A DNA stretch of 64,000 nt from Bactrocera neohumeralis (Eukaryota; Arthropoda; Insecta; Diptera; Tephritidae). Both the position numbers and the translations under genes were made by a program. Below the pieces are notes generated by a model. It did not search any database. It was not told where the DNA came from and saw nothing but the letters and a program-made list of their open reading frames with translations. Positions 48,871-58,342 of this stretch are shown one piece after another (within the stretch, counting starts at the first letter, position 1; each line of letters begins with the position of its first letter). The DNA is taken from contig NC_065919.1 of assembly GCF_024586455.1 (NCBI RefSeq), positions 28,930,839-28,994,838 of the forward strand, written 5' to 3'.

Positions 48871-50344
48871 ACTTCGCCTCGCACGCGAATGAGGTGTTTG
48901 AGGTTCAATTCAACCCCAAGACCGTCAAGAGCAGTCAGGCAGCAGTCAGCAGAAAGCTCCCTCGATATCAAGGAAGGTCTCAACAGCGAAGTCCTTGGCT
49001 TCAATGGCTTCCTCGAGCCATGACACGATAGTATGAAAGGCAGTATCCACTGTCCTGCCTTTACGATAAGCATGTTGTGGTCTTGACAGATAGTCTCTCG
49101 GAATGCGAATCCATCAGTCTCTCCAGAGTCTTTAGCAAGAAGGAGGAGAGGCTGATAGGACTGAAATCCTTGGCCGTGACATGGGAGCCCCTGCCAGCCT
49201 TCGGGATGAACGTGACCTTGACTCATCTCCAGGCCCCCGGGATGTAACCTAATCTGATGCAGTTCGCATAGATAGGTGCCAACCAGCTGCATGACACCTT
49301 AACAGCCTGTTGCAGCTGCGCTGGCATGATGCCGTCTGGTCCCGGTTTGAACGGTTTGAACAGTTAAACTCCCACGTCAAATGTCGCTCATCCAGAATGC
49401 CGACAAAGGCCGCACAATCGTCGACGCCATTGCCAGTTTTAGACGCTTCGGACTACAAACAGGCCTACTTCTACAATAGGCACAATTTTAAATTCCACTA
49501 GTTTTTTTCGCTCTCCAATACCAAAATCAAGAAGCAATTGATAAAACGGGATACAACTTTGCTCTAATAATTCCTTTAAAGTATGCCATATGGTCACAAA
49601 ATTGCTCAAATCCAGCCAAAACTGTTCAAGCCCCCAAATACCGTAAATGTGGACTCCAGTATATATAGTTGACTATAGTTGGACCGAAAATATCGGTAAA
49701 TGTATGGGATATACAATTAGATTCTTCTTCTTTATTGGCGCAGACACCGCTTACGCGATTATTGCCGAGTTAACAACAGCGCGCCAGTCGTTTCTTCTTT
49801 TCGCTAAGTGGCGCCAATTGGATATTCCAAGCGAAGCCAGGTCCTTCTCCACCTGGTCCTTCCAACGGAGTGGAGGTCTTCCTCTTCCTCTGCTTCCCCC
49901 GGCGGTTACTGCGTCGAATACTTTCAGAGCTGGAGTGTTTTCGTCCATTCGGACAACATGACCTAACCAGCGTAGCCACTGTCTTTTAATTAGCTGAAAT
50001 CATGCAGCTCATCGTTCCATCGAATGCGATATTCACCGTGGCCAAGCGCAAAGGACCATAGATCTTTCGCAGAACTTTTCTCTCGAAACTCGCAACGTCG
50101 ACTCATCAGTTGTTGTCATCATCCAAGCCTCTGCACCATATAGCAGGACGGGAATTATGAGTAATTTATAGAGTTTGGTTTTTGTTCGTCAAGAAAGGAC
50201 TTTACTTCTCAATTGCCTACTCAGTCCGAAGTAGCAGCTGTTGGCAAGAGTTATTCTGCGTTTGATTTCCAGGCTTTCATTATTGGTGTTGTTATTGCTG
50301 GTTCCTAAATAGATGAAATTACCTACAACTTCGAAGTTATGACT

Positions 50345-50864
50345 GCGGGTACGGGAGGACCTCTCTGGGTTCGAGGGGAAACCGAATATACCCGCATGCT
50401 TGTCGAAAGAGGCGACTAAGATCCTGGCCACCAGTCCAGGGCTGTATGGAAGCTCAACTGGTCGTAGCTTCGGCTACAAGGTCAATACCAAAGACTTTAA
50501 CCTGGTACCACGAGGAGCAGTAGCCCCTGGAGTTCGCTCCAGTCTGCTCATTGGGTTTGGCCCTTTGTGGAGATTCGTGGTGGCTGTGGTTAAAACCCAA
50601 ATCGCGGGAAGAACTGACTTCGTCAGTCGAATGTGGAGTTGCATTGCAACCGGGTGCCGGACCCAAAGTACGGCAGAGGTTTTAGATGGGCCTCGAGCCC
50701 TACCAAGGTGGTTAGTGTGTCTATGCCACACTGCCGATTGGTACTGAAAATCGTTACCCAGTTTTCAGGGCGCTGATTGACGCATTGTATTGATCCGTTG
50801 TGCTTTTGAGCACCGTGGATTTAAGCTGTCGCCAGCAGGATCCCACGTTAAACACTAACAGACG
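50345..50864 (-). mobile_element. insertion of about 520 bp nested in the RTE-like element
   Basis: The RTE coding sequence stops at GTCACTGTTGACA and resumes at GTCATAACTTCGAAG. Removing the interval restores continuity of the protein pattern (HVTVDS then HNFEVV). The inserted DNA is less AT-rich than the background, contains TCGCCTCTTTCGACAAGCAT and CGAACCCAGAGAGGTCC words, and has no recognised domain. It could be the noncoding end of another non-LTR element or a SINE. Confidence 0.6.
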
Positions 50865-51421
50865 TTGTCAACAGTGACGTGAGAGCCAAGTCGCGAGTGC
50901 GATGACTGTTTGTTTGATGGCAGGAGATATTTCGCCTTGCCCTCGTTCATTGCCAGACCCATTTGCATTGCTTCCTTGTCCAGTCTGGAGAAAGCAGAAC
51001 TAACGGCGCGGGTGTTGAGGCCGATGATATCAATATCATCGGCATACGCCAACAGCTGTACACTCTTATAAAAGATTGTACATGTTTGATTAAGTTCTGC
51101 AGCTCGAATTATTTTCTTCAGCAGCAGATTGTGGAAGTCACACGATAGGGAGTCGCCTTGCCTGAAACCTCGTTTGGTATCGAATGGCTCGGAGAGGTCC
51201 TTCCCGATCCTGATGGAGCTTTTGGTGTGGATACCAAATTCAGACATCGCGGCATAAAGGCAGTTCCTTTTCGTGCTGTCGAAAGCAACTTTGAAATTGA
51301 CGAAGAGGTGGTGTGTGCCGATTCTCCTTTCACGGATCTTTTCCAAGACTTGGCGCATGGTGAATATCTGGTCGGTTGTTGATTTGCCAGGTCTAATGCC
51401 ACACTGATAAGGTCCAATCAA
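50855..51421 (-). pseudogene. RTE-like reverse transcriptase fragment
   Basis: About 188 codons covering RT motifs 1 to C: GIRPGKSTTDQIF, FVNFKVAFDST (motif A with the metal-binding Asp replaced by Asn), GFRQGDSLSCDFHN (motif B) and LLAYADDIDIIG (motif C, intact), followed by the conserved GLAMNEGKAKYLL. The frame ends where foreign DNA is inserted at the VDS/HNF junction. With the motif A change and the interruption it is a dead copy. Confidence 0.85.
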
Positions 51422-52651
51422 TTTATTGACGGTGGCTTTAACCTTTCAAACAATACGCTCGATATAGTCTTATATGCGATGTTGAGGAGGCTTATCCCAC
51501 GGTAGTTGGCGCAGATTGTGGGGTCTCCCTTTTTGTGGATTGGGCAGAGCACACTTAAATTCCAATCGTTGGGCATGCTTTCGCCCATATCATATTCTAC
51601 AAAGAAGCTGATGCATCCACCTTATCAGTTCTCCGCCGCCGTTTTTGAATAGCTCGGCCTGCAATACATCGACCCCCGTCGCTTAGTTGTTCTTCAGACG
51701 GCTAATTGCTCTTCGGTCTTCTTCATAGTTGAGCAATGGAACGTTTGCACTATCGTCATCGATTAAACTTTCACTGCCATTCAGCAGGCTGGATAAGTGT
51801 TCCCTTCATAATCCATCAGTCACTAGTTCACCTCTGAGGACTCTACAAAAATATACTCGTCTTGAAACCTTTTGTTAGTTGCCGGATCTTTTCGCAGAAT
51901 TTTCGAGCATTACTCCTGTCGGCCAGCATGTCAAGCTCTTCGTACTCACGCATGCATTGGCCTCTCTCTTTTTTTGTCTGCAAATGCGTCTCACTTCCAT
52001 GTGTAGAAGTTCATGCAAGTGAGAAAGTTCTCTGAGCGCCATTCACTTGGGAATGATCAGAAACGATTCTTTTACATGTGGCTCAAAAAATAAAATTGAG
52101 CGAAGCTCAAGCTACTCACGACTTCCGGTCTTAGACCAGGTATCGTCGAGGTAGCCAAAAAACACCCATTTCAAAGTGAGCTAAAGTAAGAAGGCGAATC
52201 ATCCCTCCCCAGGGTTATGCGCCGGGTTTGGGACCCGCCACGTTAAAAAAACACCTTCATGAAAAGGACACAACAGCCTCGGTTTCTGTTATAGTTATTA
52301 TAAAACTACCTTTAAAATGGCAAAAATGTATCGAATAAAACGGTGCATGTTTGACCTAAAATCGGATAATTTTAATTATACTAAATTAAGGCTTCAATTT
52401 AATGCAAAAATAATGGATTTATTCTTAGTATATCTCTTTTTTATATGTGTACGTATACTCGTACTATATCTGTATGAACAACGCAACGCCAAAAACTTGC
52501 CAATTTTTAAAATGAAAATAAAACGGCGGCTTGCGATAACGCAGAAAAGAAAACATTAAGCAAAAAACAGCGAGTGGACAAAGGCGCTGATTGGTCGATC
52601 GTTCGCGAATAAAACGCGCTGAGCAACATACATAACAAACATGTGGACATA

Positions 52652-53449
52652 TAGTTGCAATCAAAATTAAATGTATATTTTTACTCGAAAGCTTTATGAA
52701 ATTATTTTTATTTTTATCATAGCATTCATTAAATTCATATCTTCCGTTTTGACAAGTTGACCTTATTTACATATATAAGGAATTTAATAAGGTACATATC
52801 TGCTTCGTGTAAGCGCCTACGAATAATAGGCAAATGCGGTGCACTTTTCCCTTCCGCCACCAACAGAGTATTAATTTTCGTTTCGAAATAAAACCAATTC
52901 CGCTTAGAAATATTTATAATCCTGGAATCAATACTTTTTGGTGTAATTTTAGGCCTTCCTGTGGACAACTTTCGAGCAATTCGATTCTCATTCCTGAATA
53001 TTTTGATAATCTTGTGGACTGCTGAAGAAGATTTGCTGAACTTTTTGCTATTGAGCGTATAGTTTCACCATATTTATGCAAATCCACAATTGCAGTGCGT
53101 TCCGTCGTACTAAAACGTTGTAATTTTCCCATATTTATTCACCGAAATCAAATATTTGCGAAAACAGGATAATGGTATAAAAAATTCACCTAATAAATTA
53201 TACTTTACTTACGAGAAGAGATTTGTATATCTTCAGCAGACGTTATTAAACGTCAATATCTCGAATAAATAAAAAAAGTACTTCACTACGAATGATTTTA
53301 CACAGGTTAAGTGAAAAAATTTTACCTGTTCGCTTGAATTTAAAGTAACTGTAAACCAAAAAGTCGCCGACATTGTGACGCCTTTGTACAATGTTACTTA
53401 AGGCGGTATATTCGTGGTCTCCATATTCACTTAATTTTGATCGCCACTG
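52652..53449 (-). mobile_element. internally deleted Tc1-like transposon (798 bp)
   Basis: The left end reads TAGTTGCAATCAAAATTAAA and the right end, reverse complemented, reads CAGTGGCGATCAAAATTAAG. Both are flanked by TA (52650-52651 and 53450-53451), the Tc1/mariner target. The - strand carries the 5' part of a transposase gene. The whole element is about half the usual 1.3-1.7 kb, and the catalytic DDE part is missing. Confidence 0.85.
52735..53132 (-). pseudogene. Tc1-like transposase N terminus, frameshifted
   Basis: The frame begins MGKLQRFSTTERTAIVDLHK, the first helix-turn-helix of a Tc1-type transposase. After a frame change near 53020 it continues FRNENRIARKLSTGRPKITP, with the GRP linker, and then a second HTH ending PIIRRRLHEADMY. 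Only the DNA-binding half is left; no DDE/D motif follows before the left end. It cannot catalyse transposition. A truncated DNA-binding protein would need the frameshift bypassed. Confidence 0.8.
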
Positions 53450-53451
53450 TA

Positions 53452-54488
53452 CTTATGTACAAATATTTCAAATACCTATGCACCGCCCAGAAAACACACA
53501 TTTTTTATAGGTTTTAATTGTTTTCATTTGAATAATAAATTATTTATGTATACATTTTTATTTAGCAAATAAATTTGGTTGCATTTTTTTTTACACAATT
53601 GTTATATAACTATTTTGCTTTTCACAGGCTCTTATTGGTTTTATTTATGTACGTATTTATGTATGTATGTGTAACAACATACTAAATTATATATAATACA
53701 AGGTAACTAAGTTTAGTAGTCGAATTGTTTTATGCAAGTAGAAATATTTCTATATATATGTACATATATATATTTATGTGTTTTATGAATATTAATGATA
53801 CAAATTTTTTTTAGTATATTACAAAAAAGTCTGCATTACCTCACTCATTTCTTATAAAGCATATACTAGTTCCATTTGCACACACACACACGCACTCGCA
53901 AACGAACAAATATTTATGCGTGCTCAATTAGTACATATGTATGTATGTATGTATGCATGTTATTTATATTTAATTATTCATTTAACTTATTGCATTACGC
54001 CTTGTTGTTGTTGCTAATATTTGCTTGCCAGCTGCTATTTGACTTTTGCTTGCATGCCATTGTGCACGTACACATTAATAATGCAAGTGTGTTTGTGTGA
54101 ATTGCAATCATTTCCATCATCACTTTGAAATACTACTGAATAAATTAGACTTTAACTAAGCGAATATGTCAACTGGTATTATCAGCACAAAATTGTTAGC
54201 TTAAATAATTAGCAAAGTCAGTTAGATTCACCAGTTATATATACCAGTTATATATGTATACACATAGCAATAAGCTTCCGTTTAGCGCCTAAAATAAAAT
54301 TCTAAACAACTCATTATTGGTAATTACAATTTTTTGCCCTTATTTTGGCTTACTAAGTGACTTTTCATAGCAAATCTGTTTAAAGCTTTGATAAGTTTTT
54401 CATACTGTATTATTTGCAAGTGCATTCATGTACATACACACATACATACATTCGTATGACGAGCACAAAATACGCACATAAATATATA
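53452..54488. other. intergenic AT-rich DNA with microsatellites
   Basis: No gene was seen. It contains a TATG microsatellite at about 53936-53956, ACAC tracts at about 53880 and a duplicated ACCAGTTATATAT word at about 54230-54255. Confidence 0.55.
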
Positions 54489-55399
54489 TTAGGATGTCCG
54501 TTATTGCTCAAGTTAATTTTTTTTTTTTTACAATGCCCCATAAAGTTTCAGGCCCCTATTACGGTTTTCATTTCAACCCGACTGCATTTTGGTTGAAGTT
54601 TTGAAATTCGGTATTAAACTGAACGAGACAATCTACAATTTGGTTACATGAAAAGAAAATTAATGGAAGTGTTTCAAAGATAAAGCTTCGATATAACCTA
54701 CTACTTCTTGGGATACACTTTTTGAGTAAAATTAAATTTTTACAACATTTTTCTCCTTTTCTTCATTGAAGTTTTATACATAGCGCATAAATATAGAGTT
54801 TATAATATTTAAAAGCAGGTTTGGCAACAACCATAGCAGGTTGCTTCAACCCAAAGCTAAAATCATTTAAAATGCATTCTTGATTTCTACCGGTAATCAA
54901 CACTAATGTCCATTTTAACAATTATTCACCTTTTCATGAGGAATAGCTAAATTAAATTGTTTTTGCGTTTAAATATTTTCAGTTGTTTAATTATACATTA
55001 TGTAAAATCTTTATTTTTTAGGTTGGCAACAGCAATCAAACTTCAACTGAAAATAGTTGAATATCCCAAAAAAAGAGTTGGGTTGATTTGAACTTCAATT
55101 CAATCGAGTGGAGTTGAAATTCGTAGTAGGGGTATCAGTTTTTGTCGGAAGCAAGCTCTTTATTTCCAATTTAAACCTGACATAAATTCTATTTTCCGTA
55201 CGATTTTTTGATATGTTGCATTAAGCAAGTATATCTACAACATTTAAAAATGTTGAGCGTTCATAGAGTGTTGCTCATACGACATGGTGCACTATATGAA
55301 TACAGTACATTATATGCAAATGCACTTCATTTGGGGCAAAAGCTGAAACTTTAGAAAGCATTTACAAAGAACAAAAATGTCAAATAATGGACACCCTAA
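54489..55399. mobile_element. outer MITE flanked by TA (about 910 bp including nested insert)
   Basis: The left end TTAGGATGTCCGTTATTG and the reverse-complemented right end TTAGGGTGTCCATTATTTG are inverted repeats, and TA flanks both (54487-54488 and 55400-55401). No transposase is present. A second inverted-repeat element lies inside it, so the original element would have been about 330 bp. Confidence 0.75.
54553..55132. mobile_element. inner MITE nested in the outer MITE (about 580 bp)
   Basis: The left terminus CCCCTATTACGGTTTTCATT is matched by the reverse-complemented right terminus CCCCTACTACGAATTTCAAC. Inside are further GGTTGAAG/CAACTTCAACTG inverted words. No coding capacity. A TCAG word lies next to each end, but a clean target duplication is not certain. 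Confidence 0.65.
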
Positions 55400-55402
55400 T
55401 AT

Positions 55403-56123
55403 TTGTACATATACATATGTAAGTATATGCATGCATACAACTGCATTTTGTATAGAAATTTCATAAACGCGCAATACTTAGACTAAGTTACACGTGTTTA
55501 CATACAGAACGTACACAAACTACAGCAAAAAGGTACCGACAACTGCTGGGCAATACATTTTTATAAAACAAAAAAAAAAAATTAACAGACAGCTGTACAC
55601 TGGCATTTAGTTAGCGGCTTTACAGCGTTTCACACCTCTAGAATGCGTTCCCACATTGTTTCTTCGCTTTTATCACATTTCAAACGTCTGCGCCTATTTG
55701 CATGCATTACATACATATGTACGTATGTATGTTCGTACAAATGGGTATATAATACATAGTACACATATGTAATACAAATATTTCATTAAGCTTTCTTTTT
55801 ACCTAAGCTATGAAGCCGAAGAGCTTAGTTCTAGTGAATTACATATATATTTACATTACATTCGTAAATATAATACTTCTAGCATACATACAATTTTCAT
55901 AGTTTAGGATAATATTTTTTGCATTTCCAATTTGTTATTGTTCTTTTCCTATGCTCCTACGCATTTATAGCACTTCCGCACACAATTAAAATAAAATCAT
56001 CAAAAATCACAAAAACTTATAAAACCAAAACAAAAAACACAAACGCAAGAAACACGCGCGCTACAGCACACAGAGCAGCTTTTTCTCTCTTTACAACAAC
56101 AACAACAACAGCTGGTTGCGGTG
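55403..56123 (-). other. Hph: 3' flank of Hph, including its 3' untranslated region
   Basis: Just below the Hph stop (56124) the - strand continues as CAG/TTG-rich sequence and then AT-rich DNA. No well-placed polyadenylation hexamer could be chosen; the nearest clear - strand AATAAA is at about 55158-55163 and may be too distant. Open frames on the + strand at 55919-56538 are the mirror of the repetitive Hph tail codons. Confidence 0.4.
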
Positions 56124-56655
56124 TTACGTGCAAATTTCACTCGAATTCGCAAGCACCGCACTGTTGCTGTTCGTGTGGTGGTGCTCGCCGATATTCGCCG
56201 TCGCATTGTTTATACTCGCACATTTACTGTTGTTTATGGTCGCATTCGAATTCGCAACCATTTTGGTATTTGCGGGTGTTGGCATTGTTGGCGTTGTTGT
56301 TGCTGTTGCCGTTGTTGGTGGTGCTGCTGCTGTTGTTGCTATTGTCGGCGCCGACGCATTGCTGGTGTTCAATTGCGGATTTGTATGCGTTGTACTCGAG
56401 TTGTCGTGCATATTCGTAGGCGCCGACGCCCTCGCTGTTGTATTTGTTGTTGATTTGGCATTATTTTTGTTGTTTTTAATACGATTCAGCGCCGCTTCGC
56501 GTTCGTTCGCGTCGAAATACCACACAGTGATGGCGTAGCGGGTGCGATGTGAGGGTTGCACTTCGTGGGGATTCCGACGATCGGACCAGAAAAAGATCAG
56601 ACGATCGAATTTCGGCTCGATGTCAGCAACTGAATTACCGTGCTCTGGGAAAATT
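56124..56655 (-). CDS. Hph: Hph exon 6 (last): catalytic core end plus low-complexity tail
   Basis: Acceptor GTTATGTTTGCAG precedes the exon. It completes a split Arg codon and reads IFPEHGNSVADIEPKFDRLI, FFWSDRRNPHEVQP (third iron ligand, His260) and HRTRYAITVWYFDA (2-oxoglutarate-binding Arg269), which matches the end of the double-stranded beta-helix of EGLN/PHD enzymes. After NEREAALNRIKNNKN comes about 120 residues rich in Thr, Ala, Asn and Ser, with runs such as TTAAAPPTTATATTTP, before the stop at 56124. Vertebrate and fly enzymes usually end soon after the WYFD segment, so this tail is unusual. Confidence 0.93.
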
Positions 56656-57536
56656 CTGCAAACATAACGAAATAGAGAGTTGTTGTATTATTATGAAAAA
56701 TATTTGTAGATATTTACTTATAAAGTAGAATTGTGTCAACGAGTCAGGTAATTAGTAAATAATTTATTTTTATTTACTGTGAAGCATTTAAATTTATTTT
56801 ATATTTTAAATAAAATAAACTAAAAACTGATTAAGTAAAATAAAACTGCAATTAAATAAGATGAAAAATAAGTGAGACAAATATTACCTAATCTAAAATA
56901 AAAATAAGTGATAGAATAAAAAGGAAAAACAAACAAATAGAAACAATAATATAAAATCGGGATCAAAATTAAAGAAAATATATATTATATATTATTCAAA
57001 TACATATTACTAGAAAATAAAAATTAAAGATTAAAAAATTAAAAAGATAAAAGGAGGTGAAGATAAGTTTATGTGTAAGTTTAAAAAAAAATATTAAAAA
57101 TAAATAATAATATAAAACTAGTTAAATACAAAAGATAAAATAATTAATGAATGAAATAAAAATAAGTTAAAAAAAAATATTAAATTTAATAAAAAAAAAT
57201 AATAGCATAAAAAAATTAAATTATATACAAACAAGAAATGCGAAATAAAATAATAATAAATACAACAAAGTCAAATAATAATAATAGTAAACAAAAATAA
57301 AAATTAGTAGTTAAATAAAATTAAAAATTAAAAAAATAAAGAAATATATAAAGACAAAAAATAAAATTACAGAAAGAAAGAAAAAAAGTTGCTAAACATT
57401 TTAAATAGTTTATATGAAATCTGTGCACAAAAAGCGAGTTTAATTAAACCATACGATTTCCTTGAATTTTCTTGCCACGAATAGCCATATTGCATAACAT
57501 AATGTTCAATAATTAAACAAATTAAAAAAAACTTAC
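56656..57536 (-). other. Hph: Hph intron 5
   Basis: Donor GTAAGT at 57536 and acceptor TTTGCAG at 56656. The 880-base interior is strongly A-rich on the + strand (T-rich on the transcribed strand), mostly AAATAAAA-type words, with no features of note. Confidence 0.8.
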
Positions 57537-57676
57537 CGTAAAATGCCACCACTGCGGTCCGTATCCCAATTGACATTCAAATAGTAAATGGCCGTTATAA
57601 CACGACCGTCTTTGTTCGGATTATCGACATGCACCACATAATGCGAGCCGGAACCCGGGTAGCAAGCCACCATAGC
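57537..57676 (-). CDS. Hph: Hph exon 5: iron-binding HxD
   Basis: Acceptor ATAATTTTAG; codons AMVACYPGSGSHYVVHVDN give the conserved YPG and the iron pair His199-x-Asp201. The exon continues PNKDGRVITAIYYLNVNW, which in this family shapes the 2-oxoglutarate pocket and core strands. It ends TTTTACG/GTAAGT in phase 2. All residues expected of an active prolyl hydroxylase are present. Confidence 0.96.
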
Positions 57677-57848
57677 CTAAAATTATGAAAATAATAAAAT
57701 AAAATGATATAAAACATAGGCTACATTAAGGATGAACAACACACATGTATAATTTTAACGGTAAAAAATTGACATCAAAAGCACACAAAAATGTGGGTGA
57801 ATTTTATTATTTAAAATTTTTATATTTTTTTATGTTTCACGCACGCAC

Positions 57849-57929
57849 CTTTGTTCTCTCTTTAATGTTATAGTTGCCCATTTGACCATTGTTCTTCATT
57901 GTGTTTGCCCGACAAATGACCGCGTCAAT
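57849..57929 (-). CDS. Hph: Hph exon 4
   Basis: 27 codons between acceptor TTTTTAAAG and donor AAAG/GTGCGT, phase 0 on both sides: IDAVICRANTMKNNG, then QMGNYNIKERTK. This matches the segment between the substrate-loop region and the YPG motif in EGLN enzymes. Confidence 0.93.
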
Positions 57930-57999
57930 CTTTAAAAACAAAATGGAGCAAGTGCAATGTTAGAAAATTTATTATAAATACGCTTTTGCACTAACATAC

Positions 58000-58119
58000 C
58001 TGATTTATCAAATAGCCAACATTTGCACAGCCTGGTTCTACGCCCTTAACCCACGTTATCTTATCGCCGCGTATTGTGCGCAGCTCTTCTTCTCGCAAAT
58101 TATTTACCAGTTGGCCGTC
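58000..58119 (-). CDS. Hph: Hph exon 3
   Basis: 40 codons, phase 0 on both sides, acceptor CTCCCTGTAG and donor CAG/GTATGT. It reads DGQLVNNLREEELRTIRGDK, then ITWVKGVEPGCANVGYLINQ, the well-conserved RGD-K-x-W segment that carries the mobile loop next to the active site in PHD enzymes. Confidence 0.95.
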
Positions 58120-58194
58120 CTACAGGGAGAGATGGAGAGACAAAAAATTAATATAATTTATTTCAAAAAAATATTGCGCAAATATAAGACTTAC

Positions 58195-58342
58195 TTTGAA
58201 GACACCAGCTGAATACATGCGATGCACTTCATTGAGAATCTGCAGGCCCTTCTCGACGCCTAGAAAATCATCGACCACCGACAAACCGTACTGATTCATG
58301 TCGCTGATAATATTTCGACATAATTCGTCATAGCGGCGCTCG
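58195..58342 (-). CDS. Hph: Hph exon 2
   Basis: It completes the Gly codon split with exon 1, then ERRYDELCRNIISDMNQYGL, SVVDDFLGVEKGLQIL and NEVHRMYSAGVFK, the N-terminal helices of the PHD catalytic domain. Acceptor CTTCTACTTTTAG; donor AAA/GTAAGT. The phases of exons 1 and 2 agree (2 into 2). Confidence 0.95.

Larger units (their letters stand above)
47073..49490 (-). mobile_element. 5'-truncated RNase H-bearing non-LTR retrotransposon (LOA/I-like)
   Basis: Read on the - strand, fragments in order are: a GPDGIMPAQLQQ segment (about 49350); FIPKAGRGSHVTAKDF with PISLSSFLLKTLERLMD (about 49230-49120); the RT palm (48870-48397) with GTPQGGVLSPLLW and AYADDVALI; a thumb/linker (48351-48160); RNase H (48108-47461); and a Cys-containing C-terminal region (about 47400-47118). 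The 3' end is a short (TAACC)n-type tail, seen on + as TAGGTTAGGTTAGGTTA. Several frame changes and stops separate the fragments and there is no endonuclease/ORF1 part, so it cannot move by itself. RNase H plus this RT signature points to the I/LOA/R1-related group; the clade needs a tree. Confidence 0.85.
49719..52290 (-). mobile_element. degraded RTE-like non-LTR retrotransposon
   Basis: On the - strand, RT motifs run from about 51840 (SLIDDDSANVPLLNYEED, then NGGGELIRWMHQL) to YQCGIRPGKSTTDQIF (51421), GFRQGDSLSCDF and LLAYADDIDIIGL. After an insertion comes NFEVVGNFIYLGTSNNN (about 50345), then IKRRITLANSCYFGLSRQLRSK. The C terminus GRGRPPLRWKDQVEKDLASL lies at about 49900 and the element ends with GCGCCAATAAAGAAGAAGAA at about 49720. 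The R-G-R-P-x-L-R-W-x-D-Q-V C terminus and lack of RNase H suggest RTE type. Motif A reads FVNFKVAFDS, with Asn where the catalytic Asp belongs, and many frames are broken. Confidence 0.85.

Noticed and set aside
49647..49961. + strand open frame over the RTE end
   Set aside because: It is a shadow of the - strand RTE C terminus (GRGRPPLRWKDQV).
50345..50400. tRNA-like B box (GGGTTCGAGGGG)
   Set aside because: No A box or cloverleaf could be drawn at the right distance, so it is not called as a tRNA gene.
53938..53960. TATG microsatellite as a possible regulatory array
   Set aside because: Similar TATG/ATAC tracts occur dozens of times across the window and look like background.
55919..56538. 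Three overlapping + strand open frames (up to 166 codons)
   Set aside because: They are the mirror of the repetitive codons in the Hph C-terminal tail and downstream CAG/CAA-type repeats. Conservation lies on the - strand frame.
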